A DNA stretch of 33,868 nt, taken from the NCBI GenBank assembly GCA_016463775.1, contig JAEMQQ010000017.1:1-33868 (forward strand), in the 5' to 3' direction. Under the pieces are notes generated by a model. The model ran no database searches, was not told the origin of the DNA, and was given only the letters and a program-made list of their open reading frames with translations. This stretch comes from Ilumatobacteraceae bacterium. GTDB lineage: Bacteria > Actinomycetota > Acidimicrobiia > Acidimicrobiales > Ilumatobacteraceae. The translations under genes and the position numbers were made by a program. Positions 1 through 7,084 of this stretch are shown here, piece after piece. Each line of letters opens with the position of its first letter. The first letter of the stretch is position 1.

Positions 1-16
1 AGCCGGCACAGCACCG

Positions 17-1516
17 CTAGCGCAATTCGCGGCGCAACACCTTGCCCGTGGCACCGGTGGGAAGTTGCGATACGAACAACACCTTCGTCGGGCACTTGTA
101 GCGCGCCAGACGAGTGTGACAGTGATCGATGACTGCATCTTCGTCCAAATGGGCGTCTGCGCGCAGCACCACATACGCCCGAATTGCTTCACCAGTGTGC
201 GGATGCTCGACACCGACCACCGCAGCCTGCGCAACTGCGGCATGTTCACGAATCGCTTCCTCTACTTCGGCTGGGTACACGTTGAAACCCGACACGATGA
301 TCAGGTCTTTGGCACGATCCACCAGGTAGAAAAAGCCGTCATCATCGATCACGGCGATATCACCCGTGCGTAGCCAACCATCGGCGGTGAGTACTTGTGT
401 CGTGGCCTGCGCATCCTCGAAATAACCGAGGAACACATTCGGGCCACGCACCCAAATCTCCCCGGCGTCACCCCGCAGGGCGTTGTCCCCACTTTCGTCC
501 ACCAGGCGCACTTCGACACCTGGCAGAACGCGACCGATTGAACCGATCTTGGTGAGTGCCGTGTGTTTGTCGACATCCGTCGTTGTGGTGACCACCGGTG
601 AACACTCGGTAAGGCCGTAACCCTCGGTGACGAGCAAGCCGTATCGCTCGAACAATGCACGCGTCGTGTGTTCGGGCATCTTTGCAGCACCTGTCAACGC
701 GGTGCGTACGAGTGCGAAGGTGTCCTTCGGAAGGTTGGGCATCTGCTCGAAGGCCATCCATAACGGTGGCGCCCCGGGAATCAACGTGACTTTACGATCA
801 CGAATCGTCTCCACTGCCGTCATCGGGTCGAAACGCTCAACGAGCACGAGCGATGATCCGCGCATGAGCGTGTATCCCAACACCACGTTGAGGCCGAAAA
901 TATGAAAGAGCGGTAGCACCCCGTACACCACGTCGGTGCCGTCCAATTTGCGCACCAGCGCCAACTGATCCAAATTTGACTGCAGGTTGCCGTGCGACAG
1001 CATCGCTGCCTTGGGTGAGCCAGCCGTGCCACTCGTAAACAACATGATGGCGAGCGCGTCGGGCTGCACATCCACGACTGGTGCTGCATCGCGCGTCAGT
1101 AAGTCACGAAATTGCAGTGAATCACCCAGGTCGCCCGTTGTGGCGATGACATGAACAAGATGTGCGAGTGCCGCACGATCGACGCCCGACCAACCCGCAA
1201 CGGCCGATGGCGCCACGACCACGGCACGTGCACCGACCACGCTCAACTCACGCTGCAATTCGGGGGCCGGTGCTGTTGGGTTCATCGGTACGCAGACGAT
1301 GCCCCGCCCGAGACAAGCAAAATAGGCAATGACGAACTCGATGGTGTTGCCACACAGCAACGCCACGCGGTCACCCTTGCCGATGCCGAGGCCGTCGAGT
1401 GCACCCCGCATTGCCGCAACCTGCCCGCCCAGTTCGCCGTAGGTGGTTGTCACACCACGACTCACGATCGCCGGTGATGTGGCCGGGTGGCCGTCGAGGA
1501 TTGCGGCGACATTCAC
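17..1516 (-). CDS. AMP-dependent acyl-CoA synthetase/ligase (FACS family)
   Basis: A 499-residue ANL-superfamily enzyme expected to activate a carboxylic acid, probably a fatty acid, to acyl-AMP and then acyl-CoA. The P-loop TSGTAGSPK lies at about 161-169, followed by the conserved core GYGLTE and the hinge/C-terminal motifs GWLRTGD and ATGKVLRREL with the catalytic lysine. Length fits the family. I start it at the GTG at 1516 because GAGGAGG lies 8 nt upstream; an upstream in-frame GTG at 1540 would place that motif inside the gene. It is the last gene of a minus-strand run, 31 nt after a small membrane-peptide ORF. Chain-length specificity cannot be read from the sequence. Confidence 0.93.
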   Translation of the reverse strand: MNVAAILDGHPATSPAIVSRGVTTTYGELGGQVAAMRGALDGLGIGKGDRVALLCGNTIEFVIAYFACLGRGIVCVPMNPTAPAPELQRELSVVGARAVVVAPSAVAGWSGVDRAALAHLVHVIATTGDLGDSLQFRDLLTRDAAPVVDVQPDALAIMLFTSGTAGSPKAAMLSHGNLQSNLDQLALVRKLDGTDVVYGVLPLFHIFGLNVVLGYTLMRGSSLVLVERFDPMTAVETIRDRKVTLIPGAPPLWMAFEQMPNLPKDTFALVRTALTGAAKMPEHTTRALFERYGLLVTEGYGLTECSPVVTTTTDVDKHTALTKIGSIGRVLPGVEVRLVDESGDNALRGDAGEIWVRGPNVFLGYFEDAQATTQVLTADGWLRTGDIAVIDDDGFFYLVDRAKDLIIVSGFNVYPAEVEEAIREHAAVAQAAVVGVEHPHTGEAIRAYVVLRADAHLDEDAVIDHCHTRLARYKCPTKVLFVSQLPTGATGKVLRRELR

Positions 1517-1547
1517 GACGTTGCCCTCCTCACGACACACGACTGCA

Positions 1548-1634
1548 TCATTGACTCATCAAGATGGAAGCGATGCCAGCGGCAAAAATTACTGCGAGCA
1601 ACAGCCCGAGCGCCAAAGTAGTGGCGGGACGCAT
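1548..1634 (-). CDS. 28-residue single-pass membrane peptide
   Basis: A short ATG ORF encoding 28 residues: basic N-terminus (MRP), one continuous hydrophobic stretch from about residue 5 to 25, and a short SQ tail. GGTAAGG lies 8 nt upstream as a reasonable ribosome binding site. It sits in the same orientation between the SAM hydrolase (23 nt upstream) and the acyl-CoA ligase (31 nt downstream), so it would be co-transcribed. It resembles no family I recognise. It could be a membrane-anchoring micropeptide or chance coding. Conservation in related genomes would decide. Confidence 0.45.
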   Translation of the reverse strand: MRPATTLALGLLLAVIFAAGIASILMSQ

Positions 1635-1657
1635 GCGGACAACCTTACCGAGAGTGC

Positions 1658-2536
1658 TCAGGTGCTCTTGGGGCTGCGCCGCAACTGAACGTTCGTCGTG
1701 ACACTCGGTTGCTCTTCCAAGGTTGACAGGGTCACGGCATCACCGACAGCGATATTCAATTCGTCGGCAGCAGAACCACGATCGACACAGATCGCCAGCA
1801 TGCCGAACGAGTCGATCACCAAACCGATGCCACCACCGATTGCTGCAAAATTTTTCACGACTGATGCCGCTCGCGTCGTTCGTTCACCGGCCGCGGTGGT
1901 GATCACCACGCTCATCGTCAACCCGAGTGACACCACTTCGTCGGGGCCGACATTCAGCTGACAGTTGCCGTAGCGATCAACCCAGGTAATTTCAGTGACG
2001 ATGCCGTCGGCCTCGGTTCGTGGCAGTGGCACGATGCCCGGCAACAACAGGTACGGGTCAATTGCCTCACCAAGGTCGGCGAACGGCACACCATTGCATA
2101 AATGCGCTGCCGCTGGTGCAAAGATGTCCCGACCAGCGAACGTGTCACCTGGTGCACCCAACTGGTACTCAGGATTGTTCAGCACCACTGCAGCATCGGC
2201 ACCGCCGGCCAGTGCGGTGCCCATTGAAAGCAGCCCATTGTCAGGGCCGATCAGCACACCGCGACCGCCCCCAACCGATACTGCGACGCCGCGACGTGCA
2301 GTGCCGACGCCAGGGTCGACAACGGCGAGCACGATGCCCGACGGCACATACGAGATACACCGCGCGATGGCAAGCGATCCAGCGCGCACATCAAATGGCG
2401 GAATTTCGTGCGTGAGATCGATGACTTTTGCCTGCGGCGCAATGTCGGAGATGACACACTTCACGATGCCGACGAATTCGTCGCGCGTTCCATAGTCGGA
2501 CAAAAAAGAAATGGTGTCATAGCGATGCGTGTTCAC
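1658..2536 (-). CDS. S-adenosyl-L-methionine hydrolase (adenosine-forming), DUF62 family
   Basis: A 292-residue member of the SAM hydroxide adenosyltransferase / fluorinase-like fold, expected to hydrolyse SAM to adenosine and methionine. Visible family motifs are the N-terminal FLSDYGTRDEFVG (about 11-23), VDPGVGTARRG (about 73-83), GPDNGLL, GRDIFAPAAAHL (about 134-145, with the conserved Arg and His) and WVDRYGN. Length is typical, and the halogenase-specific loop insertion of true fluorinases is not apparent. The start is a GTG with no Shine-Dalgarno but with TAGCGT 9 nt upstream, suggesting a leaderless message. It follows a terminator-like hairpin and precedes the small membrane peptide and an acyl-CoA ligase. 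Confidence 0.92.
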   Translation of the reverse strand: MNTHRYDTISFLSDYGTRDEFVGIVKCVISDIAPQAKVIDLTHEIPPFDVRAGSLAIARCISYVPSGIVLAVVDPGVGTARRGVAVSVGGGRGVLIGPDNGLLSMGTALAGGADAAVVLNNPEYQLGAPGDTFAGRDIFAPAAAHLCNGVPFADLGEAIDPYLLLPGIVPLPRTEADGIVTEITWVDRYGNCQLNVGPDEVVSLGLTMSVVITTAAGERTTRAASVVKNFAAIGGGIGLVIDSFGMLAICVDRGSAADELNIAVGDAVTLSTLEEQPSVTTNVQLRRSPKST

Positions 2537-2545
2537 CGTTTGGTC

Positions 2546-2551
2546 ACGCTA
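2546..2551 (-). promoter_or_regulatory. -10 box TAGCGT, SAM hydrolase
   Basis: TAGCGT ends 9 nt before the GTG start. No Shine-Dalgarno is present. It lies downstream of the terminator at 2583-2627, so this gene probably has its own promoter. Confidence 0.4.
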
Positions 2552-2582
2552 CGAGCAGGCGGGTGACCCACGCACCAGCCCG

Positions 2583-2627
2583 AAAAAAACGTAAGGGTCG
2601 GTGCCAACCCCCCGACGGCACCGACCC
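2583..2627 (-). terminator. Rho-independent terminator
   Basis: An 11-bp perfect GC-rich stem (2595-2605 with 2617-2627), loop 2606-2616 with six consecutive G on the minus strand, then TTACG and seven T (2583-2589). It would terminate the candidate RNA and any read-through from proC. It is the only canonical hairpin plus T-run I found in the window. Confidence 0.75.
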
Positions 2628-2687
2628 AAACGGCGCAACCCTTGCGGGTGCGACTCCCGAGCGGCAAGCCGCTCGGTGAACTCTTAT
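2583..2687 (-). ncRNA. Candidate structured small RNA with its own promoter and terminator
   Basis: Between proC and the SAM hydrolase, the minus strand folds into three consecutive hairpins. The first (2657-2676) is an 8-bp stem closed by a CUUG tetraloop on a G-C pair. The second (2634-2652) is a bulged stem capped by GCAA, a GNRA tetraloop. The third (2595-2627) is a perfect 11-bp stem with an 11-nt loop containing six G, followed by a run of seven T (2583-2589). CUUG and GNRA tetraloops exist only on this strand, which argues strongly for its direction. A plausible promoter sits just upstream. I cannot assign it to a known RNA family. The opposite strand shows one C6 loop, which recalls actinobacterial 6C RNA, but lacks a second C6 hairpin and a T-run. 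Confidence 0.6.
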
Positions 2688-2693
2688 TGTCCT

Positions 2694-2721
2694 ACCTTAC
2701 GCATCGTTTCACAGATTGCAA
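2694..2721 (-). promoter_or_regulatory. Candidate promoter of the small RNA
   Basis: TTGCAA (2716-2721) and TAAGGT (2694-2699) are separated by 16 nt, giving a sigma70-like arrangement with an expected start near 2687, just before the first tetraloop hairpin. This is one of few promoters here with a recognisable -35. Confidence 0.45.
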
Positions 2722-2799
2722 CCTGAAGTTTGGGGAATCTTCCAAACCCGACGACATTGGTGTGGGATGCAACTCGGTTGCTATCCTGAGCAAGTGACG

Positions 2800-3597
2800 C
2801 TAAGCGTCGCCGAGTTCCCTGCTGCGTCGTGCGGCGGCACGAACCGCGGCAATAAATGCATCGTGTACATGATGATCATTCAACGCAGCAACTCCGGCTG
2901 CCGTCGTTCCGTTCGGTGACGTTACTCGCCCACGTAATTCGCGAGCATGTTGCGGTTCACGTTCAAGCAATGCAGCAGCACCAACCATGAGTTGGGCGAC
3001 GAGTGTGGCACTCGTGGCCTGATCAAAACCCTCGGCAACCGCAGCCGCCTGCAACGACTCGGCCACATAAAAAAGATACGCCGGCCCCGAACCAATCAAC
3101 CCGGTGAAGGCATCCAGCATTGACTCCTCAATCTCAATCACGATTCCGATGGTCTCCAACAGTGATCGCGCCCAGCTGCGGTCTACTGCGGTACACGTTG
3201 CTGATGCCGCCATCGCAGTGGCCGCCAAGCCGACGATTGCTGGTGTATTCGGCATCGCCCGCACGACACGCACGTCGGCACCGCAGGCTGCCTGCAACGC
3301 CGCGATTCGCACCCCGGCCGCAATCGACACCACCCGCTTGGCGCCCGCGGTGACTGCTGCGTGGCATACGCCGGCAACCTCACTCGGCTTCACCGCAATG
3401 ATCGCCTCGTCACATGACGGCACGACACCCGCAATGTTCACCAGTGGAAATACAACCGACAATTCGGCACGACGACCGGCGTTCACCTCGACGATGGTGA
3501 TGTCACCAGCGGTATGACCAGCGCGCAACATGCCCTGCACCAGCGCTGAACCCATATTGCCACCACCGATGACGACAAGCGTCGTGTGCTTTGCCAC
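2800..3597 (-). CDS. proC: Pyrroline-5-carboxylate reductase
   Basis: A 265-residue NAD(P)H-dependent enzyme making proline from pyrroline-5-carboxylate. The N-terminal Rossmann motif is VIGGGNMGSALVQG (from about residue 9); RAMPNTPAIVG and the C-terminal GSGPAYLFYVAESL substrate helix, followed by TSPNGTTAAG, are diagnostic. Length fits the family. The start is taken as the GTG at 3597 because the Rossmann fold begins just after it; the open frame continues upstream only as a shadow of the previous gene. No Shine-Dalgarno is present, but TAGCCT ends 7 nt upstream. Gene order mshA, ybjN-like, proC matches a co-directional actinobacterial neighbourhood. Confidence 0.96.
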   Translation of the reverse strand: MAKHTTLVVIGGGNMGSALVQGMLRAGHTAGDITIVEVNAGRRAELSVVFPLVNIAGVVPSCDEAIIAVKPSEVAGVCHAAVTAGAKRVVSIAAGVRIAALQAACGADVRVVRAMPNTPAIVGLAATAMAASATCTAVDRSWARSLLETIGIVIEIEESMLDAFTGLIGSGPAYLFYVAESLQAAAVAEGFDQATSATLVAQLMVGAAALLEREPQHARELRGRVTSPNGTTAAGVAALNDHHVHDAFIAAVRAAARRSRELGDA

Positions 3598-3604
3598 GAG
3601 GCGA

Positions 3605-3610
3605 AGGCTA
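3605..3610 (-). promoter_or_regulatory. -10 box TAGCCT, proC
   Basis: TAGCCT ends 7 nt before the proC GTG. Its first three bases are the TAG stop codon of the upstream ybjN-like gene. Confidence 0.5.
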
Positions 3611-4075
3611 CTGAGATGACGAGAAACGGGTGGCGAACCCGCGGCGCACCAACTCGTCGAAGTGAGCCTCGACCGTGGCGAACAGTGTTCCGATGATGCG
3701 GTCGAGTTCCGACTCGACCACCGCACTAAGGACGAGTTCACCGGTAAGAAAAATTGCTTGTTCGGCACCGATTGCGTAGTGCGCACCAACCAGTCGCTCG
3801 TTGCGTCGCAACAACAGTTCGAAGACTTCGCCAGCGTTCTCTTCGGGATATGGCATGACGTACGTTTCGTAGCGCAAGGTGCGTTGCCCGATGCGCAACC
3901 AGATCGTGCTGAACTCCTTGGCTTCTCCGCGAAGTCGCACCATCCAGCGGTCTGGGTCGTCGCTCGCCCGAGTAGCAGCGACCGTGTTTGGATGCTGCTT
4001 GTGCACCGTGGCAAGCCACTCGTCGATGCGACGCTCAAGCGTTGCGCGCTGACCTTCGTTGAAGAGGTCGCTCAT
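3608..4075 (-). CDS. YbjN-domain protein (type III secretion chaperone-like fold)
   Basis: 155 residues from the ATG at 4075. It matches the actinobacterial YbjN-domain proteins encoded next to mshA (Rv0487 type in Mycobacterium): an N-terminal helix, then a compact alpha/beta domain with WLRIGQRTLRYETYVMP, ELLLRRNERLVGAHYAIG and a C-terminal helical segment. There is no signal peptide or membrane segment. The biochemical role is unknown; the fold is a small chaperone-like one and the constant linkage to mshA suggests a mycothiol-related or housekeeping role. It starts 7 nt after the mshA stop and ends 10 nt before proC, consistent with one operon. Confidence 0.85.
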   Translation of the reverse strand: MSDLFNEGQRATLERRIDEWLATVHKQHPNTVAATRASDDPDRWMVRLRGEAKEFSTIWLRIGQRTLRYETYVMPYPEENAGEVFELLLRRNERLVGAHYAIGAEQAIFLTGELVLSAVVESELDRIIGTLFATVEAHFDELVRRGFATRFSSSQ

Positions 4076-4082
4076 TGGTTGG

Positions 4083-5309
4083 CTATTCGCAGAGCACGAG
4101 ATCACGTACGGCAAACTCGGCAACGACACGACGCATTCGCATCGCAGCCTGGCGCCACGAGTAACTCGTGCTTCGCTCGACCGCCTGTGCGCCCAGACGT
4201 TTGGCGAGCTGCGGATCATTCAGCACCTGCGAAACACGGTGCGCGAACAAGTCGGCGTCGCGTTCGGGCACGAGATACCCGTTCACGTCATCTTCAATGA
4301 GTGAGAGCAAACCGCCAACGGCCGTGGCAACTACTGGTGTGCCGCAGGCCGATGCTTCAAGCGCGACCAGACCAAAACTTTCACTGCGCGACGGAACCAG
4401 CACCACATCAGCGGCGCGATAGAAGGTCGACAATAAGTGGTGTGGCTGGGGTGCGATGAAGCGCACTCGATCGGCAACCCCGAGCTGTTGGGCGAGTGCC
4501 GTGACGCGTGCCAGTTCCATGTCGCCCTCAGTTCCACTTGCCCCACCAACGACGAGCAACACTGCATCTTGATGTGTCAGCGCAGCCAAGGTTGCAATCG
4601 CAACATCGACACCCTTGAGCGGCTGAATACGTCCGACAAAAAGCAGGACTGGATGCGTACCAAGACCTAGTGCGCTGCGTGCACCGGTGCGACTTCCAGG
4701 TGAAAAGAAGGCGCGATCAACACCTGGTGTGATGACTTCAAGGGTGCCGGGCGCCGCACCATACACGGTGCGGAATTGTTCGCGCTCTTCTTCGCATGAG
4801 ACGAAGATTGCGTCACTGCACCCGATGATTGCCGACTCGATGGCTTCACGTTCGGTTGATTCGGCATCACCGTGCAATGCCTTCACCCGCGCCAAGGTGT
4901 GGAATGTGGTGATGAGCGGCAGATTGAGATCGTGCTTGAGTTGGTGACCCGCCATACCCGACAGCCAATAGTTGGCATGAATCACCTGGGCCGGTGAATG
5001 GGCGCGCATATGGTGGCTCACCGTGTCGGTGAATTCCGGAACGATGTCGACGAGTTGCTCCTTGGGAAGATCGAAGTCGCCGGCGCGAATGTGCACGAGT
5101 TGGTGGTTGGGTTCAATTTCTACGACATCTGGCAACCCTCGCTGCCAAGCACGTGTGTAGGTAGTGCACTGCACCCCAAGACGGGCCAACGACGACGTGA
5201 GTTCACGTACGTACACGTTCATGCCACCACCGTCGCCCACGCCTGGCTGGGCAAGTGGTGAGGTGTGCAAAGACAGCACAGCAACGCGCTGCACGGGGGA
5301 TGCGGGCAT
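4083..5309 (-). CDS. mshA: D-inositol-3-phosphate glycosyltransferase, mycothiol biosynthesis
   Basis: A 408-residue GT4 glycosyltransferase expected to transfer GlcNAc from UDP-GlcNAc to inositol-3-phosphate, the first step of mycothiol synthesis. Family-specific features are the start LSLHTSPLAQPGVGDGGGMN with the glycine-rich loop, HANYWLSG, VITPGVDRAFFSPG, the nucleotide-binding LLFVGRIQPLKG and the EX7E region SRSESFGLVALEASACGTPVV. Start is the ATG at 5309, with TAGGTT 9 nt upstream. It lies 20 nt after the XRE regulator gene and precedes ybjN-like and proC. Its presence implies that mycothiol is the main thiol of this cell. Confidence 0.95.
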   Translation of the reverse strand: MPASPVQRVAVLSLHTSPLAQPGVGDGGGMNVYVRELTSSLARLGVQCTTYTRAWQRGLPDVVEIEPNHQLVHIRAGDFDLPKEQLVDIVPEFTDTVSHHMRAHSPAQVIHANYWLSGMAGHQLKHDLNLPLITTFHTLARVKALHGDAESTEREAIESAIIGCSDAIFVSCEEEREQFRTVYGAAPGTLEVITPGVDRAFFSPGSRTGARSALGLGTHPVLLFVGRIQPLKGVDVAIATLAALTHQDAVLLVVGGASGTEGDMELARVTALAQQLGVADRVRFIAPQPHHLLSTFYRAADVVLVPSRSESFGLVALEASACGTPVVATAVGGLLSLIEDDVNGYLVPERDADLFAHRVSQVLNDPQLAKRLGAQAVERSTSYSWRQAAMRMRRVVAEFAVRDLVLCE

Positions 5310-5318
5310 GGGCTTTTG

Positions 5319-5324
5319 AACCTA
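5319..5324 (-). promoter_or_regulatory. -10 box TAGGTT, mshA
   Basis: TAGGTT ends 9 nt before the mshA ATG in the short gap after the XRE gene. No Shine-Dalgarno is visible. Confidence 0.35.
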
Positions 5325-5329
5325 TCTGA

Positions 5330-5677
5330 CTACGGCGTATCTCCTACAACGAAGCTGCGATAGATCGCCAGCATTGCCTGTTTTTGTTCGTCATTCAGCC
5401 GCGTGTCATTGGCCACTGCGTCGATCACGGCGTTGCCTTGTGATTCTTTCGGGTCGAGCATGCCGGCACGCTCGTACAGGGTCTCGGCAGAAATTTCAAG
5501 TGCTCGGGCAATTTGCTGCAGGATGTCTGCCGACGGTTTGCGCAAACCCCGTTCGATTTGCGATAGGTAAGGGTTGGATACACCCGCCCGTTTGGCAAGA
5601 TCACGAATCGATTGTTGGGCGATTTCTCGCTGCTGACGAATGAACGAACCGAGATCGGGTCGCTTACGATCCGCCAC
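5330..5677 (-). CDS. XRE-family helix-turn-helix regulator
   Basis: 115 residues. The N-terminal HTH_3 domain spans about residues 10-66, with LGSFIRQQREIAQQSIRDLA, the recognition-helix region GVSNPYLSQIERG and KPSADILQQIARAL. A short helical tail follows (ERAGMLDPKE to the end). It closely resembles the actinobacterial Rv0474-type regulator, which also lies in the general mshA region of mycobacteria. It begins with a GTG 2 nt after the stop of the MoaD-RsiG fusion gene, so translation is probably coupled. Target genes cannot be inferred. Confidence 0.88.
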   Translation of the reverse strand: MADRKRPDLGSFIRQQREIAQQSIRDLAKRAGVSNPYLSQIERGLRKPSADILQQIARALEISAETLYERAGMLDPKESQGNAVIDAVANDTRLNDEQKQAMLAIYRSFVVGDTP

Positions 5678-5679
5678 CC

Positions 5680-6402
5680 TCAGCGGCCTTCGTCGAGCAA
5701 GGCATCAACATTCGACGACGAGCGATACCGCTGCACCAGTTCGTTCGACAACGCATCGATGCGCACGAACAAATCCTTGCGTTGGGTCGACATACGCGAT
5801 TCGAAGTCGGCGAGACGGGAACAGCACGTCGCCAGATCTGCATCATCGAGATCGCGCAAGCCACCGAAGCTCACCTCGACACAGAGCAACTCCAGTTCAC
5901 TGATCAGCGGATGATCGGTGATGACTGCGGTATCACGTGGTGGACGATTCGAACCCGTGCCACGCTCGGTGGAAAATACGCGGGCGATGCCATCGGTGAC
6001 ATCAACTTGGGCTGGCTCGCCACTCTTGCGACGGCGCTCTTCGTCCCGCGCAATGTCGAGACGACCTTGGGCGAGGCGACGCACGAACGACACCGTGTCT
6101 TCTGCAGCCTGTAGTTCGGTACGCCGCGTGCGCACCTCGGCGAGGCTGAGGCCACCAAATTCTTCGGCCCCACCCGAAACAGGTGGCAACACCGCCACTT
6201 CGTCAGAATCCACGACTTGGGTATCAGGCGTGCACTCCTCACCGTTCAACCACACCGTGCACGATGCCAAAACCGTGGCGAATGTCGGGCCAAACTGATG
6301 CTTGGCACTGTCGAGCACATCGGCGACCGTGGCACCAGCAATGGTGTCACGTGAACGACCTGCTGCTTCGCGAGCCGAAGCAAAAAGCAGAATCCGCGCC
6401 AC
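5680..6402 (-). CDS. MoaD-like domain fused to an RsiG-type c-di-GMP-binding anti-sigma domain
   Basis: 240 residues in one frame. Residues 1-78 are a MoaD/ThiS-type beta-grasp domain: ILLFASAREAAGR at the N-terminus, WLNGE, and PPVSGG at 73-78, the signature with which MoaD normally ends. Instead of stopping, the protein continues with an RsiG-like region. Motif 1, E101-x3-S105-x2-R108-x3-Q112-x3-D116, matches exactly the E(X)3S(X)2R(X)3Q(X)3D cyclic-di-GMP motif described for RsiG. Motif 2, E201-x3-S205-x2-R208-x3-F212-x3-D216, matches apart from Phe for Gln. RsiG sequesters the sigma factor WhiG in Streptomyces. A separate RsiG could start at GTG codon 90, but it has no ribosome binding site. 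The start GTG has TACGCT 6 nt upstream. Domain calls are firm; the function of the fusion is inference. Confidence 0.85.
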   Translation of the reverse strand: MARILLFASAREAAGRSRDTIAGATVADVLDSAKHQFGPTFATVLASCTVWLNGEECTPDTQVVDSDEVAVLPPVSGGAEEFGGLSLAEVRTRRTELQAAEDTVSFVRRLAQGRLDIARDEERRRKSGEPAQVDVTDGIARVFSTERGTGSNRPPRDTAVITDHPLISELELLCVEVSFGGLRDLDDADLATCCSRLADFESRMSTQRKDLFVRIDALSNELVQRYRSSSNVDALLDEGR

Positions 6403-6408
6403 GACGAC

Positions 6409-6414
6409 AGCGTA
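6409..6414 (-). promoter_or_regulatory. -10 box TACGCT, MoaD-RsiG gene
   Basis: TACGCT ends 6 nt before the GTG start. No Shine-Dalgarno, so a leaderless transcript is likely. It would drive the XRE and probably mshA genes too. Confidence 0.45.
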
Positions 6415-6466
6415 CCCAAGCGACTACCCTGCGACGAGAACACGTGGGCACGATGACACCAACACC

Positions 6467-7084
6467 ATGAACCAAACCACTCCCCACTCCGAACTCATCG
6501 TCGTTCGGCACGGTGAAAGCGAATGGAATGTGCTCGGCAAATGGCAGGGACGTGCCGATACGCAACTCACCGATGCCGGACGCGCTCAGGCCACCGAAGC
6601 TGCCGAACGGCTCATTTCAGATCGGGTCACCATCGACCTCGTGGTGGCGAGTTCGCTGTCACGGGCTCGCGAAACGGCCGAAATTATTGCCCGTCACCTT
6701 CGCCTTGATCCCCCGCTCCTTGATGATCGTCTCGTGGAAACCGACGTGGGCGCGTGGGAGGGTCTCAGCGAGCGTGAGATTGAGGACAGGTATCCGCGGT
6801 ATCTGCGTGACCGCCGAACTCCCCCAGGTTTTGAAGCCCCCGAAGTGGTGTTTGCTCGCACGACACAGGCACTGCAGGAATTGGGCACACGACAAGGCCG
6901 CGTACTCGTCGTGAGCCACAGCGGCGTCATCCGCACGATTCGCCGACTGATGAAGGTGCCCGACCGACGACTCCACAACCTTGAAGGTTGCCACTTCACC
7001 AGCAATGCTGCCGGGCAACTCGTGGTTGGTGACTTCATCTCGCTGGTCTCCAATGCGCGCGCCACGACGAACGATTCGGTTTAG
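6467..7084 (+). CDS. Histidine phosphatase family protein (phosphoglycerate mutase-like)
   Basis: 205 residues of the branch-1 histidine phosphatase fold. VVRHGESEWN near the N-terminus carries the catalytic His, SSLSRARETAEII and the acid ETDVGAWEG follow, and VVSHSGVIRTI supplies the second His. The size is that of a broad-specificity phosphatase rather than the ~250-residue cofactor-dependent mutase, so the substrate is open. The ATG at 6467 lacks a Shine-Dalgarno; TACCCT at 6425-6430 could be its -10 with a leader of about 30 nt. It overlaps the next gene by one base (TAGTG), indicating coupling to the MFS transporter. Confidence 0.88.
   Translation: MNQTTPHSELIVVRHGESEWNVLGKWQGRADTQLTDAGRAQATEAAERLISDRVTIDLVVASSLSRARETAEIIARHLRLDPPLLDDRLVETDVGAWEGLSEREIEDRYPRYLRDRRTPPGFEAPEVVFARTTQALQELGTRQGRVLVVSHSGVIRTIRRLMKVPDRRLHNLEGCHFTSNAAGQLVVGDFISLVSNARATTNDSV

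Noticed and set aside
2595..2676. 6C-type RNA on the plus strand (C6 in a hairpin loop)
   Set aside because: Only one of the hairpins has six C, there is no T-run in that direction, and the CUUG and GCAA tetraloops exist only on the minus strand.
2537..2799. SAM riboswitch in front of SAM hydrolase
   Set aside because: The three hairpins do not show the SAM-I four-way junction or its conserved core, and the terminator plus separate -10 box suggest an independent RNA. Not excluded for an unknown class.
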